A stretch of DNA of 43,153 bases, taken from positions 1-43,153 of the forward strand of contig CAYPOB010000001.1 of assembly GCA_964412405.1 (NCBI GenBank), read 5' to 3'. This stretch comes from JAJOKI01 sp964412405. Lineage in GTDB: Archaea; Halobacteriota; UBA148; JAJOKI01. Positions 1 through 8,125 of this stretch are shown one piece after another. The position numbers and the translations under genes were made by a program. Within the stretch, counting starts at the first letter, position 1. Each line of letters begins with the position of its first letter. The notes below the pieces were generated by a model that saw only the letters and a list, made by a program, of their open reading frames with translations, did no database searches and was not told the origin of the DNA.

Positions 1-429
1 TCACACATCAACAATCACCTGCGCCATCCATTTTCCATCGCGCTTCTCGATGGTCATCTCGTGATATGTGCAAGCCTTTACCGCGGTCTTCGTCTCGTGT
101 TTTTGGAAATCTATCTGCTCGCCCGATGCTTTTGCGCTGAGCGTCATCCGTTTTTCATCTACTGTGACATCGAATTTTGAAAATACCAGACCTTCAGCAT
201 CGACATAAAAGAGCAGTTCGTTGAGCCAGTTGAACATCAGCGATGTTAAATCTTCACCATTGACCTCGATATCTTTTGCAACCCTGGGCGCAACGTCCTT
301 GGTTTCCACCATCGTATCGAACATCGCAAGGGCGGCATTGGAAAATAATTCATCGAGAGTTGCGCCATACGCTCTAAAGCAAACATCCGCTGTCGTAACA
401 TCCAGGAACTCGAATTTTTTCATATCCAT
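1..429 (-). CDS. Archease
   Basis: 142-residue protein with the archease pattern: an N-terminal FEFLDVTTADV segment, a helix with LDELFSNAALAMFDTM, a WLNELLFYVD strand near residues 68-76, a central KAxTYHEM segment and the usual acidic VDV C-terminus. Archeases are small metal-binding cofactors of the RNA ligase RtcB in tRNA splicing and RNA repair; no rtcB gene is in the window. The family usually has His-Thr-Ala-Asp near the N-terminus and here the His position is Thr (TTAD). Start chosen at MDMKK, preceded by an AGAGGT-like site. It is transcribed divergently from the PEP carboxylase gene. Family assignment is secure; the partner is known only from the family. Confidence 0.9.
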   Translation of the reverse strand: MDMKKFEFLDVTTADVCFRAYGATLDELFSNAALAMFDTMVETKDVAPRVAKDIEVNGEDLTSLMFNWLNELLFYVDAEGLVFSKFDVTVDEKRMTLSAKASGEQIDFQKHETKTAVKACTYHEMTIEKRDGKWMAQVIVDV

Positions 430-586
430 GACCTCTTAATAGTATTACGTGACATGATTAATATATCTCATCAAACCAATAACTACTCCAAATAAGAGAA
501 CTGCCAAAAACAAGTGAGGAATGTGGAAAACCAAAGTGACCATAATCCTTGGATTATTGTGCAAAGCCCCCCATCCAAGTATACAG

Positions 587-594
587 TTTAAATA
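587..594 (+). promoter_or_regulatory. TATA-box-like element upstream of ppcA
   Basis: TTTAAATA lies about 31 bases before the ppcA start codon. At the usual archaeal spacing, transcription would begin shortly before the ATG, giving a very short leader. A weak GAGAGGTT site lies between. Inference from spacing only. Confidence 0.45.
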
Positions 595-624
595 GAAGAT
601 AACGCTAATTGTAGAGAGGTTCAG

Positions 625-2085
625 ATGACAAAGATACCAAAATGTATGAGTACGCAACATCCCGATAATGTGAACTCTCCGTTTTTTGCAGAGCATGCCC
701 TACTTAGCGGAGAAGATGAAATACAGGAAGCATACTATGCATTCTCTCATTTGGGCTGTGATGAACAGATGTGGGATTGTGAGGGCAAGGAAGTCGATAG
801 CTTTGTAGTCAAAAAATTATTGACGAAATACGAGCCATTTTTTAGAGAAAAAAGATTGGGCAGGGATACATTCATTACGCTAAGGGTTCCAAATCCGACC
901 ATAGAAAAGGGCGAGGCAAAAATCTTATTGGAAACATTGGAAAGCATACCCAGGTCATTTGACGCTGCTAAATTATTTTATGGAGACGAGGTACCACCAG
1001 TATTCGAAGTCATCCTACCAATGACGGGCACCTCTATGTGTATCGATAGAGTTTATAGATATTATCGCGATTTTGTCGTGGGGAAACAGAACAAGCCATT
1101 TAGAGACGGAGATATAACGATCGCCGACTGGATTGGGGAATTCGAGCCCGAAAGAATAAATGTCATACCTCTTTTTGAGGATATGGTCCAGATGCTTGAC
1201 GCCCACAACATAGTTAGAGAATATTTGCAAGACAAGGATATTGAATATCAAAGAGTTTTTTTGGCAAGGTCGGACCCAACGATGAACTATGGGTTAGTTA
1301 GTGCTGTTCTTTTGAATAAAATTGCACTTCAGAGACTGCAAGGATTATCAGAGGACATCGATGTCAAAATTTATCCAATTATAGGCGTTGGCTCGGCTCC
1401 CTTCAGGGGCAATCTCAAACCCCAGACAGTTGATGAAGTTATGGAAGAATATCCAAGCGCCCACACATTTACCATTCAATCGGCATTCAAATATGACAAC
1501 CCCTCTCAAGAGGTTGAAGAGGGCGTAAAAAAACTGCGAGAAAGAAAAACGGGTTTGCCCCAAGAAGTTGATGAAGAAAGATGTCTGGAGATAATTGAAA
1601 AGTATTCCCAAGAGTACCAAAAACAAATCACAGTACTGGCACCAATGATCAACAAGCTTGCAAGATATGTTCCGAGTAGAAGGAAGAGGAAGTTGCATAT
1701 AGGGCTATTCGGTTATTCACGCGATGTGGGAGGGATTACATTGCCAAGGGCGATAACATTCACAGCCGCCCTTTACTCTATGGGCATGCCGCCAGAAATT
1801 TTGGGTTTGAACGCTCTGGATGAAGATGACATCCAATTCGTCAGGGAAGTTTATGTAAATTTCGAAGAAGATTTGGTGGATTCTCTTAAATATTTTAATC
1901 CGAATACTGCTTTTTTATCAAAAGATATCGTAGCAAAGGTTAAAGATTTTCCACTGGATTTTCAAATAGATGAAGAGCATAGAGAACTAACAGATTACAT
2001 TGCAAACTCATTAAGGGAAAATAAGGCCGAAGATTTGGGGGGGCACGTTTTAAGGGCGGCAAGTTTAAGAAAATTTTTAGGATAA
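625..2085 (+). CDS. ppcA: Archaeal-type phosphoenolpyruvate carboxylase
   Basis: 486 residues, the length of the archaeal PpcA family and about half that of bacterial/plant PEP carboxylases. It opens with the family signature PKCMSTQHPDN at residues 5-15. Other conserved stretches are EVILPMT near 127-133, FLARSDPTMNYG near 212-223, IGVGSAPFRGNL near 253-264 and LHIGLFGYSR near 358-367. The enzyme adds bicarbonate to phosphoenolpyruvate, giving oxaloacetate in the cytoplasm for aspartate and partial TCA-cycle biosynthesis. It is monocistronic, with its own TATA-like box; the next gene, rpl3, has a separate promoter. Confidence 0.95.
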   Translation: MTKIPKCMSTQHPDNVNSPFFAEHALLSGEDEIQEAYYAFSHLGCDEQMWDCEGKEVDSFVVKKLLTKYEPFFREKRLGRDTFITLRVPNPTIEKGEAKILLETLESIPRSFDAAKLFYGDEVPPVFEVILPMTGTSMCIDRVYRYYRDFVVGKQNKPFRDGDITIADWIGEFEPERINVIPLFEDMVQMLDAHNIVREYLQDKDIEYQRVFLARSDPTMNYGLVSAVLLNKIALQRLQGLSEDIDVKIYPIIGVGSAPFRGNLKPQTVDEVMEEYPSAHTFTIQSAFKYDNPSQEVEEGVKKLRERKTGLPQEVDEERCLEIIEKYSQEYQKQITVLAPMINKLARYVPSRRKRKLHIGLFGYSRDVGGITLPRAITFTAALYSMGMPPEILGLNALDEDDIQFVREVYVNFEEDLVDSLKYFNPNTAFLSKDIVAKVKDFPLDFQIDEEHRELTDYIANSLRENKAEDLGGHVLRAASLRKFLG

Positions 2086-2102
2086 AGAGGGCTAAGACAA
2101 CA

Positions 2103-2110
2103 TTTATATA
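2103..2110 (+). promoter_or_regulatory. TATA box of the L3 ribosomal operon
   Basis: TTTATATA stands alone in the 204-base space between ppcA and rpl3. A start about 25 bases downstream would give an untranslated leader of about 150 bases before rpl3, long for an archaeon. The leader holds a short hairpin (2204-2222). Confidence 0.55.
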
Positions 2111-2203
2111 ACAATACTCTAATCTATGTGGAAATACGAGATAGTAGCAAGTATTTTGTGTCCGTCATATTGAATCTGACAAAGGCGTGTTGGATTGACA
2201 TCA

Positions 2204-2222
2204 GAATCTTTTAGGGAGATTC
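2204..2222 (+). promoter_or_regulatory. Stem-loop in the rpl3 leader
   Basis: A perfect 6-bp stem GAATCT/AGATTC closes a 7-base loop about 68 bases before the rpl3 start. Position in a long ribosomal-operon leader allows a regulatory role, but a stem this short could be chance. Confidence 0.25.
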
Positions 2223-2289
2223 GAATTTTAAAGTCAACCTCGCTTTATTTTCAGATTGTCGATTGACGTTAAAGTGGTGAGAAGTTAAA

Positions 2290-3306
2290 ATGGCAAGAGA
2301 TATACATCGTCCAAGACGTGGATCTCTGGCATTCAGCCCAAGAAAGCGGGCAAAAAGCCAGGTGCCCATATTTAGGTCATGGCCAGAAGCGGCAGGAGAA
2401 CCCATAGCACAGGGCTTCGTCGGCTACAAGGCTGGGATGACCCATATAGTGATGATGGATGACCAGCCAAACAGCCTCACAGAAGGCATGCAAATCACAG
2501 TGCCAGTTACAATTATCGAAACACCTGCCATGAAAGTGGCGGCTATTAGAGTTTACGCCAATACGCCAGATGGTGCCAAATCCGTAACGGATGTATGGAC
2601 AAAAGACATGGATGAAAATTTGAGCAGATTATTACCATTACCAAAAAAGTACGATACAGATGCGGCATTAAAGCACATCGAGGAACTGATTTCGCAGGGC
2701 ATGATAGACGATGTTAGAATACTATGTCACACGCATCCGTCAAAAGTGACGGGCATCCCCAAGAAGAAGCCCGATCTGATGGAGTGCCGTATAGGCGGCG
2801 GAGACATCACCGCTCGCTTTGAGTATGCAAAGAAGATCCTTGGAAAAGATTTCAACATATCAGATATATTTAAAGAGGGCGAACTTGTAGACACAATCGC
2901 CATCACAAAGGGGAAGGGGACTCAAGGACCTGTAAAGAGATGGGGAATCCAAATGCGGAAACATAAACATGCAAGAGCTGGAAAGACCAGGCATGTTGGC
3001 ACCATGGGCCCGTGGAAGCCGTCCAAGGTAAGCTGGCGAGTGCCGCAACTCGGTCAAACTGGATATCATCAGCGAACCGAATTTAATAAGCGAATTCTAA
3101 AAATCGGATCTGACGCGAGCGAAATCGTGCCAGATGGCGGACTATTGAATTACGGCATAGTTAGAAATGAATTCATACTTCTCAAAGGAAGCGTTCCAGG
3201 TCCTGTCAAGCGCTTGATTCGGATAAGGCCGTCTATCAGGCCAAGGGCGGCGCCGAAAGGAGTACCTGATATCAATTACATCAGCGTGAGGTCCAAACAA
3301 GGGTGA
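2290..3306 (+). CDS. rpl3: 50S ribosomal protein L3 (uL3)
   Basis: 338 residues, normal for archaeal L3. The N-terminus HRPRRGSLAFSPRKRAK (residues 5-21) and the segment GxTQGPVKRWGIQ near 210-222 are typical of uL3, an early-assembling 23S rRNA-binding protein near the peptidyl-transferase centre. It is the first gene of the long ribosomal operon, behind a long leader. Its stop lies just before the L4 start. Confidence 0.98.
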   Translation: MARDIHRPRRGSLAFSPRKRAKSQVPIFRSWPEAAGEPIAQGFVGYKAGMTHIVMMDDQPNSLTEGMQITVPVTIIETPAMKVAAIRVYANTPDGAKSVTDVWTKDMDENLSRLLPLPKKYDTDAALKHIEELISQGMIDDVRILCHTHPSKVTGIPKKKPDLMECRIGGGDITARFEYAKKILGKDFNISDIFKEGELVDTIAITKGKGTQGPVKRWGIQMRKHKHARAGKTRHVGTMGPWKPSKVSWRVPQLGQTGYHQRTEFNKRILKIGSDASEIVPDGGLLNYGIVRNEFILLKGSVPGPVKRLIRIRPSIRPRAAPKGVPDINYISVRSKQG

Positions 3307-3311
3307 TATAT

Positions 3312-4070
3312 ATGTTACAGGCACAGGTCATGGATTTATCTGGAAAAATCAAAGAAAAAATAGAGCTCCCCTCGGTTTTCGAAGAAGAATACAGGCCTGA
3401 CCTGATTAAAAGAGCCGTTATCGCTGCGCAGGCAAATAGATTGCAACCATATGGTGCCAATCCATACGCAGGCATGAGGACGTCCGCAGAAGGATGGGGT
3501 ACCGGCAGAGGAGTTTCACGTGCACCGAGGATAAAGGGCGGGAGTCGGGTTGCCAGAGTACCTCAGGCTGTTGGAGGTCGTAGGGCTCATCCCCCAAAAA
3601 CGGATAAAATCCTCTCGGAGAAGGTAAACAGGAAAGAGAGAAGAAAGGCAATAAGGTCTGCTATTGCAGCAACGGCAGATTCAGACCTGGTCGCAAGCAG
3701 AGGACATAAATTCGATGCAAAACTGCCACTGGTCGTCGAGGATTCTATGGAGTCGTTGTCCAAGACTGTAGAAGTGCGCGAATTTTTACAGAACATCAAC
3801 CTGTGGGATGATGTGCTCAGAGCCAAAAATGGTAAATCGATACGGGCTGGCAAAGGAAAACGCCGAGGCAGAAAGTACAAACATAGGAAGAGCATTTTGA
3901 TTGTAACCTCTGAGAATAAAGAAGTAATTAGGGCGGCACGCAATCTATCCGGCATAGATGTAACGACCGTAAATGATTTGAATGCAGAGTTGCTTGCCCC
4001 TGGCACACAGGCGGGTCGTTTGACGATCTGGAGCAGGTCTGCATTTTCCAAATTAGAGGAGGCATTTTAA
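3312..4070 (+). CDS. rpl4: 50S ribosomal protein L4 (uL4)
   Basis: 252 residues. The ATG at 3312 (MLQAQVMDLSGK) is preferred over an in-frame GTG at 3303 that overlaps the L3 stop, because family members begin near this MxxxVxDLxG. The long Gly/Arg-rich loop (GTGRGVSRAPRIKGG near residues 64-78) is the uL4 extension lining the exit tunnel. The stop TAA overlaps the L23 start by one base, implying tight coupling. Confidence 0.97.
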   Translation: MLQAQVMDLSGKIKEKIELPSVFEEEYRPDLIKRAVIAAQANRLQPYGANPYAGMRTSAEGWGTGRGVSRAPRIKGGSRVARVPQAVGGRRAHPPKTDKILSEKVNRKERRKAIRSAIAATADSDLVASRGHKFDAKLPLVVEDSMESLSKTVEVREFLQNINLWDDVLRAKNGKSIRAGKGKRRGRKYKHRKSILIVTSENKEVIRAARNLSGIDVTTVNDLNAELLAPGTQAGRLTIWSRSAFSKLEEAF

Positions 4071-4318
4071 TGGCCATTAAGCACCCCTATATAACGGAAA
4101 AAGCGACCACTCAGATGGATGTGGATAATAAGCTCCAATTCTTAGTTGATGTTGGTGCGACGAAACATCAAATAAAAAGAGAGATCGAAAATATGTACGA
4201 GGTCTCAGTTACCGATATAAAAACGATGATGACTCCAAAGGGGCAAAAAAAAGCCATAGTTACATTATCTCGTGAAGATTCTGCCGAAGAAATTGCAACA
4301 CGGCTGGGGATGTTCTAA
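4070..4318 (+). CDS. rpl23: 50S ribosomal protein L23 (uL23)
   Basis: 82 residues, the short archaeal form. It has the opening HPYITEKATTQMD, the middle TKHQIKREIENMYEVSV and a closing LSREDSAEEIATRLGMF. uL23 sits at the tunnel exit, where signal recognition particle docks. The start overlaps the last base of the L4 stop, and the L2 start follows its own stop after one base. Confidence 0.97.
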   Translation: MAIKHPYITEKATTQMDVDNKLQFLVDVGATKHQIKREIENMYEVSVTDIKTMMTPKGQKKAIVTLSREDSAEEIATRLGMF

Positions 4319-4319
4319 G

Positions 4320-5033
4320 ATGGGAAAGCGTATAATATCACAACAAAGGGGAAAGGGGACTCCGACATATCGGGCCCCGTCCCACAAATACAAATCCAAT
4401 CTCAAACACATAAAAGTCGACGAGAACGAGACGGTAAAAGGATTGGTAATCGGCATAGAGCACGATCCAGCCAGGAGTGCCCCCATCGCCAGAATTAGGC
4501 TCGAAAACGATGAAGAACGGTATATATTGATACCCGAAGGCATAGCGACAGGAGATGAAATAGCATGTGGCATATCTGCGGAGATCAAACCTGGCAATAC
4601 CTTGCCACTGGCCGAGATTCCAGAGGGGAATTTAATCTGTAACATCGAATCCAACCCAGGAGATGGCGGACACTTTGCAAGATCATCTGGGACACATGGG
4701 ACCTTGATAACACATGATGTGGGCAAAACAGTGATTCGACTACCAAGCGGCGAGATGAAATGGCTGAACCCGAAGTGCAGGGCAACTATCGGCGTCGTTG
4801 CAGGCGGAGGTCGAACCGATAAGCCGTTCGTCAAGGCCGGTAAAAAGTACCATAAAATGAAATCCAGAGCTGCCAAATATCCACGGGTAAGTGGTGTTGC
4901 GATGAACGTAGTTGACCATCCATTTGGGGGAGGGGGATGGCAACATCCGGGAAGACCGAAGACCGTGAGCAGACGTGCCCCACCTGGGAGAAAGGTAGGG
5001 TCCATCGCGGCACGAAGGACAGGAAAACGATAG
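4320..5033 (+). CDS. rpl2: 50S ribosomal protein L2 (uL2)
   Basis: 237 residues starting MGKRIISQQRGKGTPTYR, the archaeal/eukaryotic uL2 opening. An upstream in-frame start at 4272 inside L23 is rejected. The C-terminal GVAMNVVDHPFGGG motif near residues 194-207 carries the conserved His needed for subunit association and peptidyl-transferase function. It sits one base after the L23 stop. Confidence 0.98.
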   Translation: MGKRIISQQRGKGTPTYRAPSHKYKSNLKHIKVDENETVKGLVIGIEHDPARSAPIARIRLENDEERYILIPEGIATGDEIACGISAEIKPGNTLPLAEIPEGNLICNIESNPGDGGHFARSSGTHGTLITHDVGKTVIRLPSGEMKWLNPKCRATIGVVAGGGRTDKPFVKAGKKYHKMKSRAAKYPRVSGVAMNVVDHPFGGGGWQHPGRPKTVSRRAPPGRKVGSIAARRTGKR

Positions 5034-5044
5034 AGGTGGAAAAG

Positions 5045-5458
5045 ATGGCAAGGGGCAAAACAAACAGATTACCAAGACGAAAGAAAGAATTCAAATATCG
5101 CGGATATGCAATCGACGAGCTGAAAGAGATGGACCTGGAAGATGTTGCCAACCTGTTGCCAGCACGAGCGCGCAGAACTATCAAACGAGGATTTTCAGAG
5201 GCGCATAAAAAATTATTAGAATCGGTCAAAAAAGGAAAGTCGCCAATCAGAACGCATCTACGAGATACTATCATATTACCGAAGATGGTGGGCATGCAAT
5301 TCGAATTACATGACGGAAAGCAGTTTAACCCCGTGCAGATTCAACCAGAGATGATTGGGCACTATCTTGGCGAGTTTGCGCTTACTCGAAAACGGATTAC
5401 GCATGGAAGTGCAGGTGTTGGTTCAACTCGATCAAGTAGATATGTGCCATTGAAATGA
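5045..5458 (+). CDS. rps19: 30S ribosomal protein S19 (uS19)
   Basis: 137 residues, with the start chosen at MARGKTNRLPRRKKEFKYRG because homologues begin there; the frame is open further upstream inside L2. The C-terminal half has the uS19 signatures PIRTHLRDTIILPKMVG and LGEFALTRKRITHGSAGVG. It binds the head of the small subunit beside S13. Confidence 0.97.
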   Translation: MARGKTNRLPRRKKEFKYRGYAIDELKEMDLEDVANLLPARARRTIKRGFSEAHKKLLESVKKGKSPIRTHLRDTIILPKMVGMQFELHDGKQFNPVQIQPEMIGHYLGEFALTRKRITHGSAGVGSTRSSRYVPLK

Positions 5459-5470
5459 GAGGTTACCCAA

Positions 5471-5932
5471 GTGTCAAGAGTCAAGTATTCAAAAAAGGAG
5501 CTGCCTGAAACAACGGCGAAGGCAATGTGTTACGAGGTGCACATATCTCCAAAACACGCAGTGGAGATATGCCGTGAGATAAAGGGGATGCGCGTATCCA
5601 GAGCCAAGGAATATATGGAAGATGTCATCGCCCTGAAAAAAGCAGTCCCATTCAAGAGATATAAGAGGGATGTCGGGCACAAGAAAGGCCTGCATAAATG
5701 GGATGCTGGGCGATATCCCAAGAAAGCTGCCTCTGAAATTCTGCTACTCATCGCCAATGCAGAAAAGAATGCAGAGTATAAAGGCCTTGATACAAAACGG
5801 ACGAGGATTTGGCATATAGCTACCAAGAAAGGACGTGTGATACAGGGAATTATGCCAAGGGCGATGGGCAGGGCAACTCCAAAGAATATCGAAACGGTCA
5901 CAATTGAGATTATCTTAGAAGAGGTGCAGTAA
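5471..5932 (+). CDS. rpl22: 50S ribosomal protein L22 (uL22)
   Basis: 153 residues from a GTG start. Family features: SPKHAVEICREIKGM near residues 27-41, the VGHKKG loop near 67-72, and RAMGRATPKNIETVTIEIILEE at the end. uL22 contributes to the exit-tunnel wall. The spacing to S3 is one base, so the two are likely translated in series. Confidence 0.96.
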   Translation: MSRVKYSKKELPETTAKAMCYEVHISPKHAVEICREIKGMRVSRAKEYMEDVIALKKAVPFKRYKRDVGHKKGLHKWDAGRYPKKAASEILLLIANAEKNAEYKGLDTKRTRIWHIATKKGRVIQGIMPRAMGRATPKNIETVTIEIILEEVQ

Positions 5933-5933
5933 T

Positions 5934-6896
5934 TTGGCTATCGAAAGGAAGTTCATCCAAGAAGGACTTAAAAAAGTAAGAATAAATGAATACTTCATAC
6001 AACAGCTGGATAGAGCCGGTTATAGCGGAATGAAGGTCAACAGAACGCCAATGGGGACGCAGATTACCATTTACGCAGAGAAACCAGGGATGGTTATCGG
6101 AAAAGCCGGAAGGACAGTACGTACCTTTACCAAAAAGTTAGATGAGGAATTTCAATTAGATAATCCACAAATCGATGTACAGGAGGTTGTAAAACCAGAA
6201 CTGAACGCGCAGATGATGGCAAATAGACTCGCAAATGCACTGGAGCGCGGATGGTATTTTAGAAAGGCAGGACACTCAACGCTACAACGTATAATAAATG
6301 CTGGCGCACTGGGTTGTGAAATCATAATATCTGGAAAGATAACTGGTCCCCGAAAACGCAGAGAGAAATTTTTGGACGGATGTATCAAACATTCAGGGAT
6401 CCCTGCCGAAGAACTTGTGGATAAGGGATTCGCGATAGCAATCAAAAAACTTGGGGTACTCGGAGTTCAGGTCAGAATTGTTCAACCCGATGTCGTGATG
6501 CCGGATAACTTCACCATATTCACTGAGGACGCGCCTGTAGAGTCTGTGACAGTAATCGAAGAAGAGGTCAAAGAAGAAGATAAAGAAATTATAGCCGATG
6601 AAAAATCAGCAGACATCAAACAAACAAGTAAAGACGATACAAATAAAACAGAGACGAAACCCAAACCCGTTAAAAAGCCCAAAACGAAGGTTGGGAAATC
6701 CATAATAAAGGTCAAAGAAACGGCTAAAGAAACGGCTAAAGAAACACCTGTGGCAGAAGTTAAAGGGGCGCCCGATGAAAAATCAGCAGACATCAAACAA
6801 ACAAGTAAAGACGATACAAATAAAACAGAGACGAAACCCAAACCCGTTAAAAAGCCCAAAACGAAGGCTAAAAAATCTATAAAAGAGGATAAATAA
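5934..6896 (+). CDS. rps3: 30S ribosomal protein S3 (uS3) with a duplicated charged tail
   Basis: 320 residues from a TTG start one base after the L22 stop. Residues 1-200 are a complete archaeal uS3: type-2 KH domain with GMVIGKAGRTVRTFTKKL near 46-63, then the GWYFRKAGHSTLQRI and ISGKITGPRKRREKF segments. The last ~120 residues are low-complexity, acidic then lysine-rich, and contain one unit of about 31 residues (DEKSADIKQTSKDD... to ...KPVKKPKTK) present twice, coded by identical DNA. Charged C-terminal tails are known in archaeal S3; the exact duplication is unusual. It overlaps L29 by one base. Confidence 0.96.
   Translation: MAIERKFIQEGLKKVRINEYFIQQLDRAGYSGMKVNRTPMGTQITIYAEKPGMVIGKAGRTVRTFTKKLDEEFQLDNPQIDVQEVVKPELNAQMMANRLANALERGWYFRKAGHSTLQRIINAGALGCEIIISGKITGPRKRREKFLDGCIKHSGIPAEELVDKGFAIAIKKLGVLGVQVRIVQPDVVMPDNFTIFTEDAPVESVTVIEEEVKEEDKEIIADEKSADIKQTSKDDTNKTETKPKPVKKPKTKVGKSIIKVKETAKETAKETPVAEVKGAPDEKSADIKQTSKDDTNKTETKPKPVKKPKTKAKKSIKEDK
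6595..6690 (+). repeat. Direct repeat copy 1 in the rps3 tail
   Basis: 96 bases identical to 6772-6867, at a spacing of 177 bases (59 codons, so in frame). It begins CCGATGAAAAATCAGC and ends CCAAAACGAAGG. Confidence 0.95.
6772..6867 (+). repeat. Direct repeat copy 2 in the rps3 tail
   Basis: Second copy of the 96-base unit, with no difference seen. Between the copies a 12-base unit (ACGGCTAAAGAA) is also tandemly doubled near 6719-6743, pointing to slippage or recombination in this part of the gene. Confidence 0.95.
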
Positions 6897-7102
6897 TGGC
6901 GATCTTGAAGTCAGAAGAAATTAGGAAAATGGCGCACGATGAGCAGATAGAACAGCTAGCCAAACTTACCAGCGAGCTTATCAGAGAGAGGGGCGTCGCA
7001 TCTGCCGGTGGTGCACCTGAAAATCCTGGTAGAATTGGAGTATTGCGGAAAACCATCGCCAGAATTAAGACCATCCAACGCGAGCAAGGTGGTACAGTAT
7101 AA
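6896..7102 (+). CDS. rpl29: 50S ribosomal protein L29 (uL29)
   Basis: 68 residues: a two-helix protein with LKSEEIRKMAHDEQIEQLAKLTSEL followed by the conserved GAPENPGRIGVLRKTIARIKTI end. uL29 lies at the tunnel exit next to L23. It overlaps S3 by one base upstream and RNase P component 1 by one base downstream. Confidence 0.96.
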   Translation: MAILKSEEIRKMAHDEQIEQLAKLTSELIRERGVASAGGAPENPGRIGVLRKTIARIKTIQREQGGTV

Positions 7103-7374
7103 TGAATATCGCACCCAAAAATTTAATTCATCACGAATTAATTGGGTTACCCGTTGAGATCGTCGCGAGTACAAATCCAAATCAGGTTGGACTTAAAGGA
7201 AAAATTGTAGATGAAACGCGAAATATGTTCATGATTGAAAAAAAAGACCATCGGATAAAAAAGACTGCAAAAGAGGGAGTGACATTCGTGTTTACGCTTT
7301 CCGATGTTGGAGTTAAAGTAAATGGTAATTTACTACTAGCACGACCCGAAAACAGGATTCAAAAAAGAGGATGA
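7102..7374 (+). CDS. rnp1: Ribonuclease P protein component 1 (Rpp29/Pop4 family)
   Basis: 90 residues with the Sm-like fold pattern of Rpp29: NLIHHELIGLPVEIVASTNPNQVGLKGKIVDETRNMFMIE, then a second strand pair ending in VKVNGNLLLARPENRIQKRG. It is a protein cofactor of the RNase P ribozyme, which trims 5' ends of pre-tRNA, and works with Rpp21. Its place between L29 and S17 is the common euryarchaeal arrangement. An aIF1 (SUI1) gene that some relatives carry next to it is absent here. Confidence 0.93.
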   Translation: MNIAPKNLIHHELIGLPVEIVASTNPNQVGLKGKIVDETRNMFMIEKKDHRIKKTAKEGVTFVFTLSDVGVKVNGNLLLARPENRIQKRG

Positions 7375-7386
7375 GAGGATCGGACA

Positions 7387-7713
7387 ATGACAAAGGATAT
7401 CGGACTGAATGTAGTTGCACCTGAAAAAGAGTGTGAAGACCCCGCTTGCCCATTTCACGGTGTACTCCCAGTACGAGGACAAGTATTAGAGGGGACCGTC
7501 GTGAGCTCCAAGATGAAAAAGATCGCAGTTATTCAGCGAGAATATGTCAAACGAGTTCCGAAGTACGAGAGATACGAAAAAAGGCGATCAAAAATTCATG
7601 CGCACAACCCGCCATGCATAGACGCAAAGAGTGGGGACGTCGTTAAAATCGCCGAATGCCGTCCGTTAAGCAAGACCAAGAAATTTGTGATAATCCAGGT
7701 GATGCCAAAATGA
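7387..7713 (+). CDS. rps17: 30S ribosomal protein S17 (uS17)
   Basis: 108 residues with an archaeal N-terminal extension containing CEDPACPFHG, then the OB-fold core: GTVVSSKMKKIAVIQREY, KYERYEKRRSKIHAHNPPC and a GDVVKIAECRPLSKTKKFVI end. It binds 16S rRNA early in 30S assembly. The stop overlaps the L14 start by four bases. Confidence 0.97.
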   Translation: MTKDIGLNVVAPEKECEDPACPFHGVLPVRGQVLEGTVVSSKMKKIAVIQREYVKRVPKYERYEKRRSKIHAHNPPCIDAKSGDVVKIAECRPLSKTKKFVIIQVMPK

Positions 7714-8108
7714 TGGGGCATAAGTCCAGAATTCCACGTTCTATAAACACTGGCACCCTGCTCGAATGTGTTGATAATACCGGCGCAAGGATTTTACAGG
7801 TCATCTCAGTTAAAGGATATAGGGGCGTAAAACGACGGCAGCCAAAAGCAGGCATTGGTGATATAGTCGTCGTTTCGGTAAAAAAGGGAACGCCCGAGAT
7901 GAGGAAACAGATATTGCATGCCGTCGTTATACGGCAGAAGAAAGAGTTCATGAGGCCGGATCGGATAAGGGTGAAATTTGAGGACAACGCCGCCGTGATA
8001 ACCGATGAAAAAGGAGAACCAAAGGGCACCGAAATTAAAGGACCCGTAGCCAGAGAATCTGCAGAACGGTTTGCAAAAATCGCTTCATCTGCTACTATGA
8101 TCGTATGA
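7710..8108 (+). CDS. rpl14: 50S ribosomal protein L14 (uL14)
   Basis: 132 residues starting MMGHKSRIPRSINTGTLLECVDNTGAR, the uL14 opening. A second in-frame ATG at 7713 would shorten it by one residue; an upstream in-frame start inside S17 is rejected. The core segment GVKRRQPKAGIGDIVVVSVKKGTPEMRKQ is diagnostic. It contacts the small subunit and the factor-binding region. Confidence 0.97.
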   Translation: MMGHKSRIPRSINTGTLLECVDNTGARILQVISVKGYRGVKRRQPKAGIGDIVVVSVKKGTPEMRKQILHAVVIRQKKEFMRPDRIRVKFEDNAAVITDEKGEPKGTEIKGPVARESAERFAKIASSATMIV

Positions 8109-8125
8109 GAGGTATATAATCCAAT

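Noticed and set aside
4265..5005. A 246-codon antisense frame opposite L2
   Set aside because: It mirrors the L2 gene, has no ribosome-binding site and reads as low-quality protein; L2 is certain.
6482..6859. An antisense hydrophobic frame with repeats opposite the S3 tail
   Set aside because: The repeats and hydrophobicity come from the lysine-rich duplicated S3 codons read backwards.
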